Assembly: GCF_947648125.1 (NCBI RefSeq)
Contig: NZ_CANSMR010000030.1
Span: 1 to 64,000, forward strand
DNA from: an uncultured Bradyrhizobium sp.
GTDB taxonomy: Bacteria; Pseudomonadota; Alphaproteobacteria; Rhizobiales; Xanthobacteraceae
Direction of reading: 5' to 3'
Length of the DNA stretch: 64,000 nucleotides
The position numbers and the translations under genes were made by a program. Of the stretch, positions 1-7,063 are shown one piece after another; within the stretch, counting starts at the first letter, position 1, and each line of letters starts with the position of its first letter. Below the pieces are notes generated by a model that saw nothing but the letters and a program-made list of their open reading frames with translations, had not been told where the DNA came from and searched no databases.

Positions 1-106
1 GGAAGCGGCCAACAGCCAGGCGCTGTCGACCCGCCAGTCGATCGCGGTGTCCGCGTTGGCTCTGGCCAACCAGTCGCAGCAGAGCGTACTGCAGTTGCTC
101 CGCTAA
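1..106 (+). CDS. Flagellin, C-terminal end only (partial)
   Basis: The frame beginning at base 2 is open to a TAA at 104-106 and encodes about 34 residues ending ALANQSQQSVLQLLR. This Asn/Gln/Ser-rich helix ending in LLR is the usual C-terminal D0 segment of alphaproteobacterial flagellins, which packs in the filament core and acts in export and polymerisation. The rest of the gene lies upstream of the window, so its length, paralogue identity and promoter cannot be judged. A strong intrinsic terminator follows 25 bases after the stop, and flaF, a flagellin regulator, is the next gene. Both support the call. Confidence 0.85.
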   Translation, partial: EAANSQALSTRQSIAVSALALANQSQQSVLQLLR

Positions 107-130
107 ACGAGCCGATAAGCACTTCGACAA

Positions 131-159
131 CGGCGGGGGAAACCCCGCCGTTTTTCTTT
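131..159 (+). terminator. Intrinsic terminator of the flagellin gene
   Basis: A perfect 8-bp GC stem (131-138 with 143-150) closes a GAAA tetraloop and is followed by TTTTTCTTT. It lies 25 bases past the flagellin stop. This is a textbook Rho-independent terminator, so flaF downstream probably has its own promoter. Confidence 0.92.
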
Positions 160-312
160 GTCTCCGGGATATTACGGTATCTTTCCATGCCGTCAGAACG
201 GCGCATTTCGTAACGTCTGCTAACCATATTTAAAGGCGCCGGATGCATAAATATCGAGCGCTAGAATTGCGTCTCCGCGGCCCCAGAAATCCGCATCCCA
301 TCGAGGTCATTA

Positions 313-678
313 ATGTCGAATGCAGCCCAGGCCTACGCCCGTACGTCAACGACGACGGCCTCCCCACGTGAAATCGAAGCGCAGGCGCTGTTGAAGGCCG
401 CGCGGCAGCTGCAGGAAGTCCAAGCGAACTGGAACGGCCTCGACAAAGCGCTCGATCACGCATTGCTGTTCAATCGCCGCCTTTGGTCGATCTTCCTCAG
501 CGCGGCAGAGGGCGCCGACAATCCGCAGCCGCTCGAGGTGCGTCAGAACATCGCGAACATCAGCGTGTTCGTGATGAAGCAGACCATCGACATCCAGATG
601 AATCCGGACCCGGCGAAGCTGAAGTCGTTGATCGACATCAACTGCAACATCGCCGCCGGCCTCTCGGGCCGCGGTTGA
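313..678 (+). CDS. flaF: Flagellar biosynthesis regulator FlaF
   Basis: This 121-residue protein matches the FlaF family in length and pattern: an N-terminal AAQAYAR segment, a central helix with NWNGLDKALDHALLFNRRLW and a C-terminal DINCNIAAGL block. In Caulobacter and rhizobia FlaF is a small cytoplasmic factor needed for flagellin secretion or translation, and it acts opposite to FlbT. The ATG at 313 has a GAGG motif about 8 bases upstream. No flbT is seen next to it, although the two are often neighbours. The upstream gap 160-312 contains TAACCATA around 221-228, a possible degenerate CtrA half-site. Confidence 0.9.
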   Translation: MSNAAQAYARTSTTTASPREIEAQALLKAARQLQEVQANWNGLDKALDHALLFNRRLWSIFLSAAEGADNPQPLEVRQNIANISVFVMKQTIDIQMNPDPAKLKSLIDINCNIAAGLSGRG

Positions 679-706
679 TCGACCGGTTCACGGCGGAGCC
701 CTCGGC

Positions 707-1069
707 ATGGCCGACGTATTGAGCATCTTGTCGGCCAACTACAAGGCCGCCGGCCTGACGGTTCCGTCGAAGACGCCCTATGTGGCGGTCGATCCGAAGC
801 TCTATGAGGGCAGTTGGAGCGGCAAGTACGCCAACAACAAGTCGTTCAACATCTCCGTGTCGAACGTCGATGGCTTCCGCGCCAAGGTGCATTATCAGAG
901 CGACGCCACCAGCAAGTATCAGGACGTCCTGATCAAGGACGGCTCGTTCCGGGTCGGAGATACCAAGTTTTCGCTGGTGCAGCAGGGGACGGCATTGATC
1001 GCCAATGTCGTCACCGATCCGGCCACAGGATCGACCTATCTCGACAAGGCCTACGCCACACAGAAGTGA
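707..1069 (+). CDS. Conserved-looking unknown protein beside flaF
   Basis: This 120-residue protein starts 28 bases after flaF with GGAG well placed before the ATG, so the two probably form one transcript. There is no signal peptide or membrane segment. Residues about 30-118 alternate hydrophobic and polar positions (GSWSGKY, FNISVSNVDG, ALIANVVTD), which suggests a small beta-rich fold, perhaps a beta-sandwich or barrel. I do not recognise a named family. The position between the flagellin/flaF genes and the flaG-like gene suggests a filament-related role, but that is context only. It is not FlbT by sequence. Confidence 0.75.
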   Translation: MADVLSILSANYKAAGLTVPSKTPYVAVDPKLYEGSWSGKYANNKSFNISVSNVDGFRAKVHYQSDATSKYQDVLIKDGSFRVGDTKFSLVQQGTALIANVVTDPATGSTYLDKAYATQK

Positions 1070-1086
1070 GGGGCCGCTCGCGCGCG

Positions 1087-1473
1087 TTATGCGCGGCGGT
1101 CGGTTGCGCGCGCCCGCGTCGGCGCGTCCTTGCTGAGATCAAGCGCGTGGAAATAGGCGCGACGGCGCAATACGGCTTCTTCCGGAAACTGCCTCACCAC
1201 CAGGTTGGTGCGATTGTCGACCACCTGGTAGACCACGGCACGCGCATCGCGGTCGATGATGACCTGGTCGGTGACCGACGGCGCCTGATTTGAAATCGAT
1301 GCGTTGACGGCGTTGGGATCGATCGTGACGCGCACGCTCGGCTCCGGAGCGGTGACGCTCTGGCTCGCGGGCAATTCGGTCTTCACCGCCTTCTGCGTCG
1401 TATCACTCGCGGGAGTGATCATCGGCGCTGCGACCGGTGCCCCCACCGGCTTGATGTTGAAATCTGTACTCAT
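1087..1473 (-). CDS. FlaG-like flagellar protein
   Basis: I chose the ATG at 1473 because GAGG lies about 9 bases upstream; an in-frame start at 1521 would add 16 residues. The 128-residue product has a disordered N-terminus rich in Pro, Ala and Thr (about residues 1-60). A C-terminal block follows with VIIDRDARAVVYQVVDNRT and VVRQFPEEAVLRRRAYF. That block matches the FlaG signature, a short beta hairpin followed by an 'R-Q-[IF]-P-x-E-x-[VL]-L' helix. FlaG proteins affect filament length in other bacteria. It is convergent with the gene at 707 and lies downstream of the flgI-flgJ-flgN genes, but a 162-base gap suggests its own promoter. Confidence 0.65.
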   Translation of the reverse strand: MSTDFNIKPVGAPVAAPMITPASDTTQKAVKTELPASQSVTAPEPSVRVTIDPNAVNASISNQAPSVTDQVIIDRDARAVVYQVVDNRTNLVVRQFPEEAVLRRRAYFHALDLSKDAPTRARATDRRA

Positions 1474-1635
1474 GGCAGCCTCGTAGTGCACAGGCACTAG
1501 TTTGCTTGAGTCAAATCCCAACCCCTCACGATCCGCAACTCTACGGGGAACCTCTCAACAGGCTGTTAGGGAACACGCTGAATGCCGCGCTGCCGCGGGC
1601 GCGCCGAATTGAGCTAAATTGTCGGCGTGTGCGCG

Positions 1636-2130
1636 TCAGAGCGTGCGGCTGACCGCGATCGGCGTCATGTTGCGCGGGCCCGGCGTGGCGCGCTGTCCGT
1701 TCGCGGTATAGGTGTTCGGGATGTTGCGGCGCTGCACCTCGGCATTGACGCCGCGCACGATGCCTTCGGAGACGGCGTGTGCGGTCGCGAGCACCGTCAG
1801 GTTGACCTGCAGCATCGCGCGGAACGTCTCATGGTGACGCCGCAGCGTGGCGAGCAGTTCGGGTTCGGTCTGCGACAGCATCTTCTGCATCGATTTCAGG
1901 TGCTCGACCGCGAGCATGTAGCGCCGCGACAGCTCCGACTTCTGCGCTTCAAGCCGCATACCCTCGCGGATCTTGCCGGCGCGGACGAACTCGGTCTCCT
2001 GCTCGACGACGGCGAGCAGCGCGCTCATCACCTCGGTCAGCTCGTTGGCGAGACGTGCGATGTCGGGCGGCGTCGACGTCGCGGGCCGCGCGGCGGGGGC
2101 CGGCCGATGCTGCTGTGGACGCTGATTCAT
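1636..2130 (-). CDS. FlgN-like flagellar export chaperone
   Basis: The ATG at 2130 is chosen because AAGGAG lies just upstream; the frame is open further but that extension overlaps the preceding gene. The 164-residue product has a Pro/Ala-rich N-terminus (about 1-28) and then long amphipathic helices: IARLANELTEVMSALLAVVEQETEFVRAG, the Glu-Lys rich linker with KSELSRRY, and a second helical hairpin. That two-helix layout with an acidic first helix resembles FlgN, the chaperone for hook-filament junction proteins FlgK and FlgL. It is the last gene of the flgI-flgJ-flgN series, 23 bases after the rod-binding gene. Family assignment rests on pattern, so moderate confidence. Confidence 0.6.
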   Translation of the reverse strand: MNQRPQQHRPAPAARPATSTPPDIARLANELTEVMSALLAVVEQETEFVRAGKIREGMRLEAQKSELSRRYMLAVEHLKSMQKMLSQTEPELLATLRRHHETFRAMLQVNLTVLATAHAVSEGIVRGVNAEVQRRNIPNTYTANGQRATPGPRNMTPIAVSRTL

Positions 2131-2153
2131 CGCGCTGCTCCTTGAAAACCGAA

Positions 2154-2510
2154 TTAGCTCTTGTTGGCCTGCTGCAGGATCAGCGAGCGGAACACTTCGT
2201 TGGAAATGCCGACGCCGCCAGCCTTGGCGAAGTTCTTCGAATATTCGTCGGTCAGCATCGAGCGCCACGCGCCGGTGCCGACCGTGTCGCCGTAGGGGCC
2301 TTCACCCTTCAGGCCGGTGGTCATCTGCGAGAACATCGTATTGAGGAACATCGATTCGAAGTCGGTCGCGGTCGCCTTCGCCTTGGTGATTTGCTGCGGC
2401 GAGACCTTCTTCATCGCATCCTGCAGCACGGGATCGGGGCGGCCATTGAACATCGGCATCAGCGCCTTGTTCGGCATGCTGCCGGTGGTGCTGTTGATCA
2501 GGCTTCCCAT
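2154..2510 (-). CDS. Single-domain rod-binding protein (FlgJ N-terminal / CheL type)
   Basis: This 118-residue protein corresponds to the rod-binding half of FlgJ: ATDFESMFLNTMFSQM, the GEGPYGDTVGTGAWRSMLTDEYSK loop and the C-terminal VFRSLILQQ helix. It lacks the C-terminal muramidase domain of enterobacterial FlgJ, as is normal in alphaproteobacteria, where the single-domain form is also called CheL. It should cap or scaffold the growing rod in the periplasm. Its ATG overlaps the flgI stop in a TGATG arrangement, so the two are translationally coupled. No lytic enzyme for peptidoglycan opening is visible nearby, so that activity must come from elsewhere. Confidence 0.85.
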   Translation of the reverse strand: MGSLINSTTGSMPNKALMPMFNGRPDPVLQDAMKKVSPQQITKAKATATDFESMFLNTMFSQMTTGLKGEGPYGDTVGTGAWRSMLTDEYSKNFAKAGGVGISNEVFRSLILQQANKS

Positions 2511-3634
2511 CACATCACCTCGATGTCGGCTTCGATCGCGCCGGCGGCCTTGATCGCCTGCAGGATGCTGATGAGATCGCGCGGTCCAATGCCGAGGCCG
2601 TTGAGGCCGTCGACGAGCTGCTGCAGCGAGACGCCGTCCTTGACGACGGCGAACTTCTTGCCGTCCTCGCTGACGCCGACGCTGGTGCGCGGTGTCACGA
2701 CCGTTCGGCCGCGCGACAGCGGATTGGGCTGGCTGACCTGCGGGCTCTCGGAGATCGAGACGGTGAGATTGCCCTGCGCGACGGCGACGGTCGCGACACG
2801 CACGTCGCGGCCCATCACGATGACGCCGGAGCGTTCGTCGATCACGATCTTCGCCACCAGATCGGGATCGACCTGCAACTGCTCGATTTCGGTCAGGAAG
2901 GCGACGACGTTGCCCTTGAACTCCGGCGGGATCGCAAGCTGCACCGTGGAAGGATCGATCGGCTCGGCGGTCTTGACGCCGAGATAGTCGTTGACCGCGG
3001 CGGCGATGCGCTTGGCGGTGGTGAAGTCGGCGTTGCGCAGCGCCAAGCGTACATTGGGCAGGCGGTTGAGCGCGAATTCGATTTCGCGCTCGATGATGGC
3101 GCCGTTGGCGATACGGCCGACGGTCGGCACGCCGCGCACGACGCTGGCGGCGGCGCCTTCGGCCGCGAAGCCGGCGACCGCGACCGATCCCTGTGCCACC
3201 GCATAGACATTGCCGTCGGCGCCGAGCAGGGGAGTGACGAGCAGGGTGCCGCCTTGCAGGTTCTTGGCATCGCCGAGCGCGGAGACGGTGACGTCCATCC
3301 GCGTGCCCTGGGTGCCGAACGCCGGCAGATTGCCGGTCACCATCACGGCGGCAACGTTGCCGGTGCGGATGGTGGCGCCGCGAATGTTGACGCCCATGCG
3401 CTCGAGCATCGCTTGCAGCGATTGCTTGGTGAAGGGGATGTTGTTCAGCGTGTCGCCGGTGCCGTTGAGGCCAACCACGAGGCCGTAGCCGATCAACTGG
3501 TTCTGGCGCACGCCCTCGATGTTGGCGAGATCCTTGATCCGTGACGTCGCGGCCGCCGGCATGGCGCAAGCCGCCAGCGCCAGCAGCGCGGCGCAGGCCA
3601 ATCCGAATAGATTTGCGATGCGGATGCCGGGCAT
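2510..3634 (-). CDS. flgI: Flagellar P-ring protein FlgI
   Basis: The start at 3634 is preferred because a GGGGAG lies just upstream and a clean Sec signal peptide begins there (LFGLACAALLALAACAMPAAA, cleavage near residue 29). An upstream ATG at 3679 would place 15 residues before it. The 374-residue product carries the family blocks SRIKDLANIEGVRQNQLIGYGLVVGLNGTGD, TPLLGADGNVYAVAQG and the C-terminal LVDGLNGLGIGPRDLISILQAIKAAGA. FlgI forms the periplasmic P ring around the rod. It heads the group flgI-flgJ type-flgN like. A sigma54-like element at 3702-3717 precedes it. Confidence 0.95.
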   Translation of the reverse strand: MPGIRIANLFGLACAALLALAACAMPAAATSRIKDLANIEGVRQNQLIGYGLVVGLNGTGDTLNNIPFTKQSLQAMLERMGVNIRGATIRTGNVAAVMVTGNLPAFGTQGTRMDVTVSALGDAKNLQGGTLLVTPLLGADGNVYAVAQGSVAVAGFAAEGAAASVVRGVPTVGRIANGAIIEREIEFALNRLPNVRLALRNADFTTAKRIAAAVNDYLGVKTAEPIDPSTVQLAIPPEFKGNVVAFLTEIEQLQVDPDLVAKIVIDERSGVIVMGRDVRVATVAVAQGNLTVSISESPQVSQPNPLSRGRTVVTPRTSVGVSEDGKKFAVVKDGVSLQQLVDGLNGLGIGPRDLISILQAIKAAGAIEADIEVM

Positions 3635-3701
3635 CCAATGCTCCCCTCGAACTTCACGCAGATCACGCGACACTCCCATGACGGCGATCCGCCATTAACC
3701 A

Positions 3702-3717
3702 TGCGAGCCGCGTGCCA
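3702..3717 (-). promoter_or_regulatory. Sigma54-like -24/-12 promoter for flgI
   Basis: On the minus strand the sequence reads TGGCACGCGGCTCGCA, which has GG and GC ten bases apart as in the -24/-12 consensus TGGCAC-N5-TTGC. Transcription would start near 3690, about 55 bases before the flgI ATG. A TTAACCAT octamer (3695-3702, plus strand) abuts the -12 end. Sigma54 control of class III flagellar genes is known in Caulobacter. Here it is a pattern call with one mismatch in the -12 box. Confidence 0.5.
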
Positions 3718-3833
3718 CTTCGTTTCGTTGGGGCAATGTGTTGATATATTTATCGAAATTGTCGAATCGCCATTCGGCTCCGGTTCGCCAGGGAGCGCGA
3801 AACTGCCGTGCGGCGGCAGAAATTGCCGGGTCG

Positions 3834-3852
3834 TTTACGCGCCGTTAACCAT
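3834..3852 (+). promoter_or_regulatory. CtrA-type box upstream of fliX
   Basis: TTTA-N7-TTAACC, with the second half extended to TTAACCAT, lies 38 bases before the fliX ATG. It matches the CtrA consensus TTAA-N7-TTAA with one mismatch. The same TTAACCAT half-site recurs before fliL, the TPR gene and flgB in this window. Confidence 0.55.
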
Positions 3853-3890
3853 AAAACGGCGATGCTCGCGGCATTCAGGCCTGCGGGATC

Positions 3891-4310
3891 ATGACGATGC
3901 GCATCTACGGACCGAACGGCACCACGCTTGGCACGTCGACCAGCTCGACGCGGCGCACCTCGTCGGGCGGCTTCTCGCTGCCGGACGCGACCACCGCGCA
4001 GGAGGAGATCCGCTCCACCGCCGCGCCGAAGGCGGCCACCAGCCTCGATGCGCTGCTTGCACTGCAGGGCGTCGAAGACCCGACCGAACGCCGCAAGCGC
4101 TCGGTGGCCCGCGGCAAGGGCGCGCTCGACGTGCTCGACGCGCTCAAGCTCGGACTGCTGTCCGGCAATTTCGATTCCTCCACTGTGAACCGGCTGCGCG
4201 ATGCCGCCGCGAGCCTGAAGGAATCCTCCGGTGACCCCGGCCTCGATGCCGTGCTGGGCGAGATCGAGCTGCGCGTCGAAGTGGAGCTCGCCAAGGCCGG
4301 GCAATACTAG
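3891..4310 (+). CDS. fliX: Flagellar assembly regulator FliX
   Basis: This 139-residue protein begins MTMRIYGPNGTT; the Met at residue 3 (3897) is an equally possible start because no strong ribosome-binding site decides between them. The N-terminal third is Ser/Thr-rich and flexible. The C-terminal part is helical with SLDALLALQGVEDPTERRKRSVARG and GALDVLDALKLGLLSG, the conserved FliX core. In Caulobacter FliX is a cytoplasmic/membrane-associated trans-acting factor that links early basal-body assembly to the sigma54 activator FlbD. It is divergent from flgI, and the shared intergenic region carries a CtrA-type box for fliX and a sigma54-like element for flgI, which fits that checkpoint role. 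Confidence 0.88.
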   Translation: MTMRIYGPNGTTLGTSTSSTRRTSSGGFSLPDATTAQEEIRSTAAPKAATSLDALLALQGVEDPTERRKRSVARGKGALDVLDALKLGLLSGNFDSSTVNRLRDAAASLKESSGDPGLDAVLGEIELRVEVELAKAGQY

Positions 4311-4351
4311 GCTCCGCTCGATCAACTAACTTGTCTCACGTCGCCGGTGCC

Positions 4352-4738
4352 TCAGGCCGCCAGGGCCTTGCGCTGCGCGTCGTAGCGGCGTTGTGCAGCC
4401 AGCACTTCCTTCAGATTCTGCTCGGCCCAGTCACGCAGCGGATCGACCGCCTCGGCGAGCGTCGATCCGAGCGGCGTGATCGAATACTCCACGGTGACCG
4501 GAACGGTCGCGATCGCGCGGCGGCGCAGCAACCCGTCGCGCTCCAGGCTCTTCAACACCTGCGACAGCATCTTCTGCGAAATGCCTTCGATGGCGCGGCG
4601 AAGCTGGTTGAAGCGCATCGGCTCGCTGCGTAGCAGCAGCAGGATCAGCACCGCCCATTTGTCGCCGACCCGGTCGAGGATCTGGCGCGTCGGGCAATTG
4701 GCGGCATAGGCGTCCGGCTTCAGGCTGGCGGCTTTCAT
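4352..4738 (-). CDS. HxlR-family transcriptional regulator
   Basis: This 128-residue winged-helix protein has the HxlR signature from residue 15: CPTRQILDRVGDKWAVLIL, then RFNQLRRAIEGISQKMLSQ (recognition helix), LKSLERDGLLRR and VEYSITPLG. The single Cys at residue 15 occupies the position used for redox or electrophile sensing in HypR/QorR-type members. It is divergent from an NAD(P)-binding reductase at 4841. The gap holds an inverted repeat TTAC-N6-GTAA at 4743-4756, immediately before the regulator's start codon, which could be its operator. Divergent HxlR-reductase pairs usually mean local repression relieved by a reactive compound; that role is inference. Confidence 0.9.
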   Translation of the reverse strand: MKAASLKPDAYAANCPTRQILDRVGDKWAVLILLLLRSEPMRFNQLRRAIEGISQKMLSQVLKSLERDGLLRRRAIATVPVTVEYSITPLGSTLAEAVDPLRDWAEQNLKEVLAAQRRYDAQRKALAA

Positions 4739-4840
4739 CGGGTTACTCCGGCGTAATCAGGTGAGACAAGAGTGCCTTCTTCACACCTACATCCATTTCG
4801 CTATCTAGTCACCATCGGAAACTATCATTCGGAGACTTTG

Positions 4841-5452
4841 ATGAAGATCGCTATCGTCGGCGCGTCCGGCCAGGCCGGCTCGCGCCTCACTGCGGAACTC
4901 GCCCGCCGCGGCCATGCCGTCACCGCCATCGCCCGCAACCCGGAGAAGATCGCAACCCTGCCTGGTGTCACCGCCGTGAGGGGGGATGTGAACGACCAGG
5001 CCGCCCTGACCGCACTGTGGGCCGGCCACGATGCCGCGATCAGTTCCGTCCATTTCTCCGTCAGCGACCCGGTCAAGCTGATCGGGGCCGCCAAGGCGTC
5101 CGGGGTCGGGCGTTATCTCGTGGTCGGCGGCGCCGGCAGCCTCGAGGTGGCCCCGGGCGTCCGCCTGGTGACCACGCCGAACTTCCCGGCCCAGTACAAG
5201 GCCGAGGCCTCGAAGGGGGCTGAGTTCCTAGACCTGCTGCGCCAGGAAACGGACCTGAACTGGACCTTTTTGTCGCCCTCGGCGCTGTTCGTGGCGGGCG
5301 AGCGGACCGGCAAGTTCCGGCTCGGGACCGACCAGCTTCTGACCGCAGCCGACGGCAAAAGCTCGATCTCGTTCGAGGATTTCGCAGTTGCACTCGCCGA
5401 CGAAATCGAGCGCCCGGCCCATATCCGCCAGCGTTTCACGGTCGGCTACTGA
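4841..5452 (+). CDS. NmrA/YwnB-type NAD(P)-binding reductase
   Basis: The ATG at 4841 starts directly on the Rossmann strand (MKIAIVGASGQAGSRL, glycine motif GASGQAG at residues 7-13) and has CGGAGA upstream. A longer frame from 4772 lacks that support. The 203-residue length and motifs RGDVNDQAAL, GVGRYLVVGGAGSL and DLNWTFLSPSALF place it with short atypical SDRs of the NmrA/YwnB group, which bind NADPH and may act as reductases or redox sensors. No classical YxxxK is evident, as is usual in this group. Divergent expression with the HxlR gene at 4352 suggests it is that regulator's target. Confidence 0.85.
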   Translation: MKIAIVGASGQAGSRLTAELARRGHAVTAIARNPEKIATLPGVTAVRGDVNDQAALTALWAGHDAAISSVHFSVSDPVKLIGAAKASGVGRYLVVGGAGSLEVAPGVRLVTTPNFPAQYKAEASKGAEFLDLLRQETDLNWTFLSPSALFVAGERTGKFRLGTDQLLTAADGKSSISFEDFAVALADEIERPAHIRQRFTVGY

Positions 5453-5584
5453 CGGGCGAGGAGAGGGGTAAGGGCTGGCTCGAGGCAGGACAGATAAGTT
5501 TGCCTGTGCAAGGCCTTGGGGGCAGCCCGCCTTTCGCGGTGGCAGATATTGTCTGTCACATGACGTGGCTATATAAGGCGCCGC

Positions 5585-5608
5585 GCGGAGGGGTTTTGTT
5601 CCCTCCGC
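5585..5608 (+). other. Stem-loop in the dksA leader
   Basis: GCGGAGGG pairs with CCCTCCGC around an 8-base GTTTTGTT loop, ending 21 bases before the dksA TTG. A weak promoter-like pair (TTGTCT 5549-5554, TATAAG 5572-5577, 17-bp spacing) would put the transcription start near the stem. The hairpin could therefore sit at the 5' end of the dksA mRNA and stabilise it or affect initiation. Confidence 0.45.
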
Positions 5609-5629
5609 CAGACAGGGACATGGCTGCCT

Positions 5630-6040
5630 TTGGAAAAGCTGAAGAACTACCGGCCGACTGAAAAAGAGCCTTTCATGAATGAGCGGCAGCGTGATTATTT
5701 CCGCGCCAAGCTGCTGGCCTGGAAGGACGAGATCCTCCGCGAATCGAAGGTCACGCTGCAGACGTTGCAGGAAGAGAACGTCAATCACCCCGACCTCGCG
5801 GACCGAGCTTCCTCGGAAACCGACCGCGCGATCGAACTTCGTGCCCGCGATCGTCAGCGCAAGCTGATCTCCAAGATCGACGCGGCGCTCCAGCGCATCG
5901 AAGACAACACCTACGGCTATTGCGAAGAGACCGGTGACCCGATCTCGCTGAAGCGGCTCGAAGCCCGCCCGATCGCGACGCTGTCGGTGGAGGCGCAGGA
6001 ACGCCACGAGAAGCGCGAGAAGGTCTATCGCGACGAATAG
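5630..6040 (+). CDS. dksA: RNA polymerase-binding transcription factor DksA
   Basis: The frame opens with a TTG at 5630 (MEKLKNYRPTEKEPFMNERQR); the first in-frame ATG, at 5675, would remove the conserved N-terminal 'PTEKEPFM' stretch, so TTG is preferred although no clear ribosome-binding site is seen. The 136 residues form the coiled-coil (LADRASSETDRAIELRARDRQRKLISKIDAAL, with the D/E/A tip) and a zinc-finger-like C-terminus. Only one Cys remains (YGYCEETGDP); the other three zinc ligands of E. coli DksA are replaced. DksA inserts its coiled coil into the RNA polymerase secondary channel and tunes promoter opening, together with ppGpp in enterobacteria. It lies among flagellar genes, split from them by accessory genes. 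Confidence 0.9.
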   Translation: MEKLKNYRPTEKEPFMNERQRDYFRAKLLAWKDEILRESKVTLQTLQEENVNHPDLADRASSETDRAIELRARDRQRKLISKIDAALQRIEDNTYGYCEETGDPISLKRLEARPIATLSVEAQERHEKREKVYRDE

Positions 6041-6295
6041 TGGCGGCGGACCGCTACAGATTGATTCCGGCGCGCACCGGTTGAACGTTCGCGCCGCCAT
6101 GATGACACGCACTCTCAACATCGCATCGGTCTTCTTCCCGGGCTGATCTCGTTTCCGCCAGGGAACACGCTTCCGCACGGAAGCGCTGATCGTCCCCACG
6201 AGCTCGGGCTCGCGGGATTCCAGTGAACCGAATGAGCCGGCCAAACTCCGCGCCTCGCGGAGCATCGACGGCTGGCGACGATTTGAGAGACAATC

Positions 6296-6583
6296 ATGAC
6301 TGATCGAGACGACGCGCGTGCGCTCAGCGATGCGCAAATCGAGCAATTCATCGAACAGGGCTTTGTCCGGATCGACGACGCCTTTCCCCACGAACTCGCC
6401 GATGCGGGACGTGCCATCATGTGGCGCGACCTGCCGTGCAGCGAGCATGATGCGCCGACGCGGATCAGGGTCGGCCCCACCCCAGTTCCCCGCAAGCTGG
6501 AGAGGGGGCCTCGTGCCGATGAGGTGGCAGGTCGACATCAGCCGAGTGATGCCCCGAGTGTCGTCTCGCTCGCCTCGGCGTGA
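6296..6583 (+). pseudogene. Truncated phytanoyl-CoA dioxygenase (PhyH) N-terminus
   Basis: The first ~53 residues (LSDAQIEQFIEQGFVRIDDAFP, then a helix leading to IMWRDLPCSEHD) look like the start of PhyH-family Fe(II)/2-oxoglutarate dioxygenases, which are normally about 250-300 residues. After about base 6455 the frame becomes low-complexity Arg/Pro text with no HxD or distal His iron ligands, and it runs into the 3' end of the opposing HxlR gene. The active site is absent, so the fragment cannot be an enzyme. The break probably marks a deletion or rearrangement that joined two unrelated loci. Whether the remaining 95-residue frame is translated is unknown. Confidence 0.6.
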
Positions 6584-6966
6584 CGGCGCGGGCCGTAGAT
6601 CTTCGACCACGCCAGCAATTCGCGGAAAGCCGGCGTCAGGCCCCAGGCCGAATCCGTCAGCTCGTATTCGACCTGCAACGGCTTCTCGGTGAGCACCTTG
6701 CGCGACACCAGGCCATCGCGCTCGAGCTCGCGCAGTTGCGCGGTCAGCATATGCTGGGTGATCGGCACCAGCGCGCGGCGCAACGCGCCGAACCGCACCC
6801 CGCCGTTCATCAGCGTGAACAGGATCTCGAGCTTCCATTTGCCGCCGAGCGCGTGGATCGCGTGCTTGAACTCGATCAGCAGATTGGGGTCGGTCGGGCA
6901 GCTCTCGCATTCACCGCCGTCACACAGTTCGCTGGTATTGTTTTCCATACCTGTCTCGAATTTCAT
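6538..6966 (-). CDS. HxlR-family transcriptional regulator, Cys-rich N-terminus
   Basis: This 142-residue protein has the HxlR core: KHAIHALGGKWKLEILFTL, RFGALRRALVPITQHMLTAQL (recognition helix), LERDGLVSRKV and VEYELTD. Unlike the HxlR at 4352 it has three N-terminal cysteines (LCDGGECESCP), close enough to form disulfides or bind metal, so a redox or metal input is possible. The Met at 6948 is an alternative start. It is divergent from an extended SDR at 7064, and a 12-bp perfect palindrome lies between them. Its 3' end overlaps the decayed PhyH fragment on the other strand. Confidence 0.88.
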   Translation of the reverse strand: MKFETGMENNTSELCDGGECESCPTDPNLLIEFKHAIHALGGKWKLEILFTLMNGGVRFGALRRALVPITQHMLTAQLRELERDGLVSRKVLTEKPLQVEYELTDSAWGLTPAFRELLAWSKIYGPRRHAEASETTLGASLG

Positions 6967-6974
6967 TCTACTTG

Positions 6975-6986
6975 TCTGACGTCAGA
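6975..6986. promoter_or_regulatory. 12-bp palindrome between HxlR and SDR genes
   Basis: TCTGACGTCAGA is a perfect palindrome. It is 8 bases from the longer HxlR start (6966), or 26 bases from the alternative start (6948), and 77 bases before the SDR start. Its location makes it the best operator candidate for autoregulation and control of the divergent reductase. Confidence 0.4.
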
Positions 6987-7063
6987 TAGTGACCAGATGC
7001 GGCCTGTGCAGGGTGGGCGATGCATTGTGTGCACACCTGCCGAACCATGAAGAGGCTAGGGAC

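Noticed and set aside
5620-5661. 13-codon frame MAAFGKAEELPAD overlapping the dksA start as a gene
   Set aside because: Too short to claim as a gene; kept only as an observation about dksA initiation.
5228-6910. 560-codon minus-strand frame through dksA and the HxlR gene
   Set aside because: It covers dksA in antisense and overlaps the HxlR gene in another phase; no recognisable domain.
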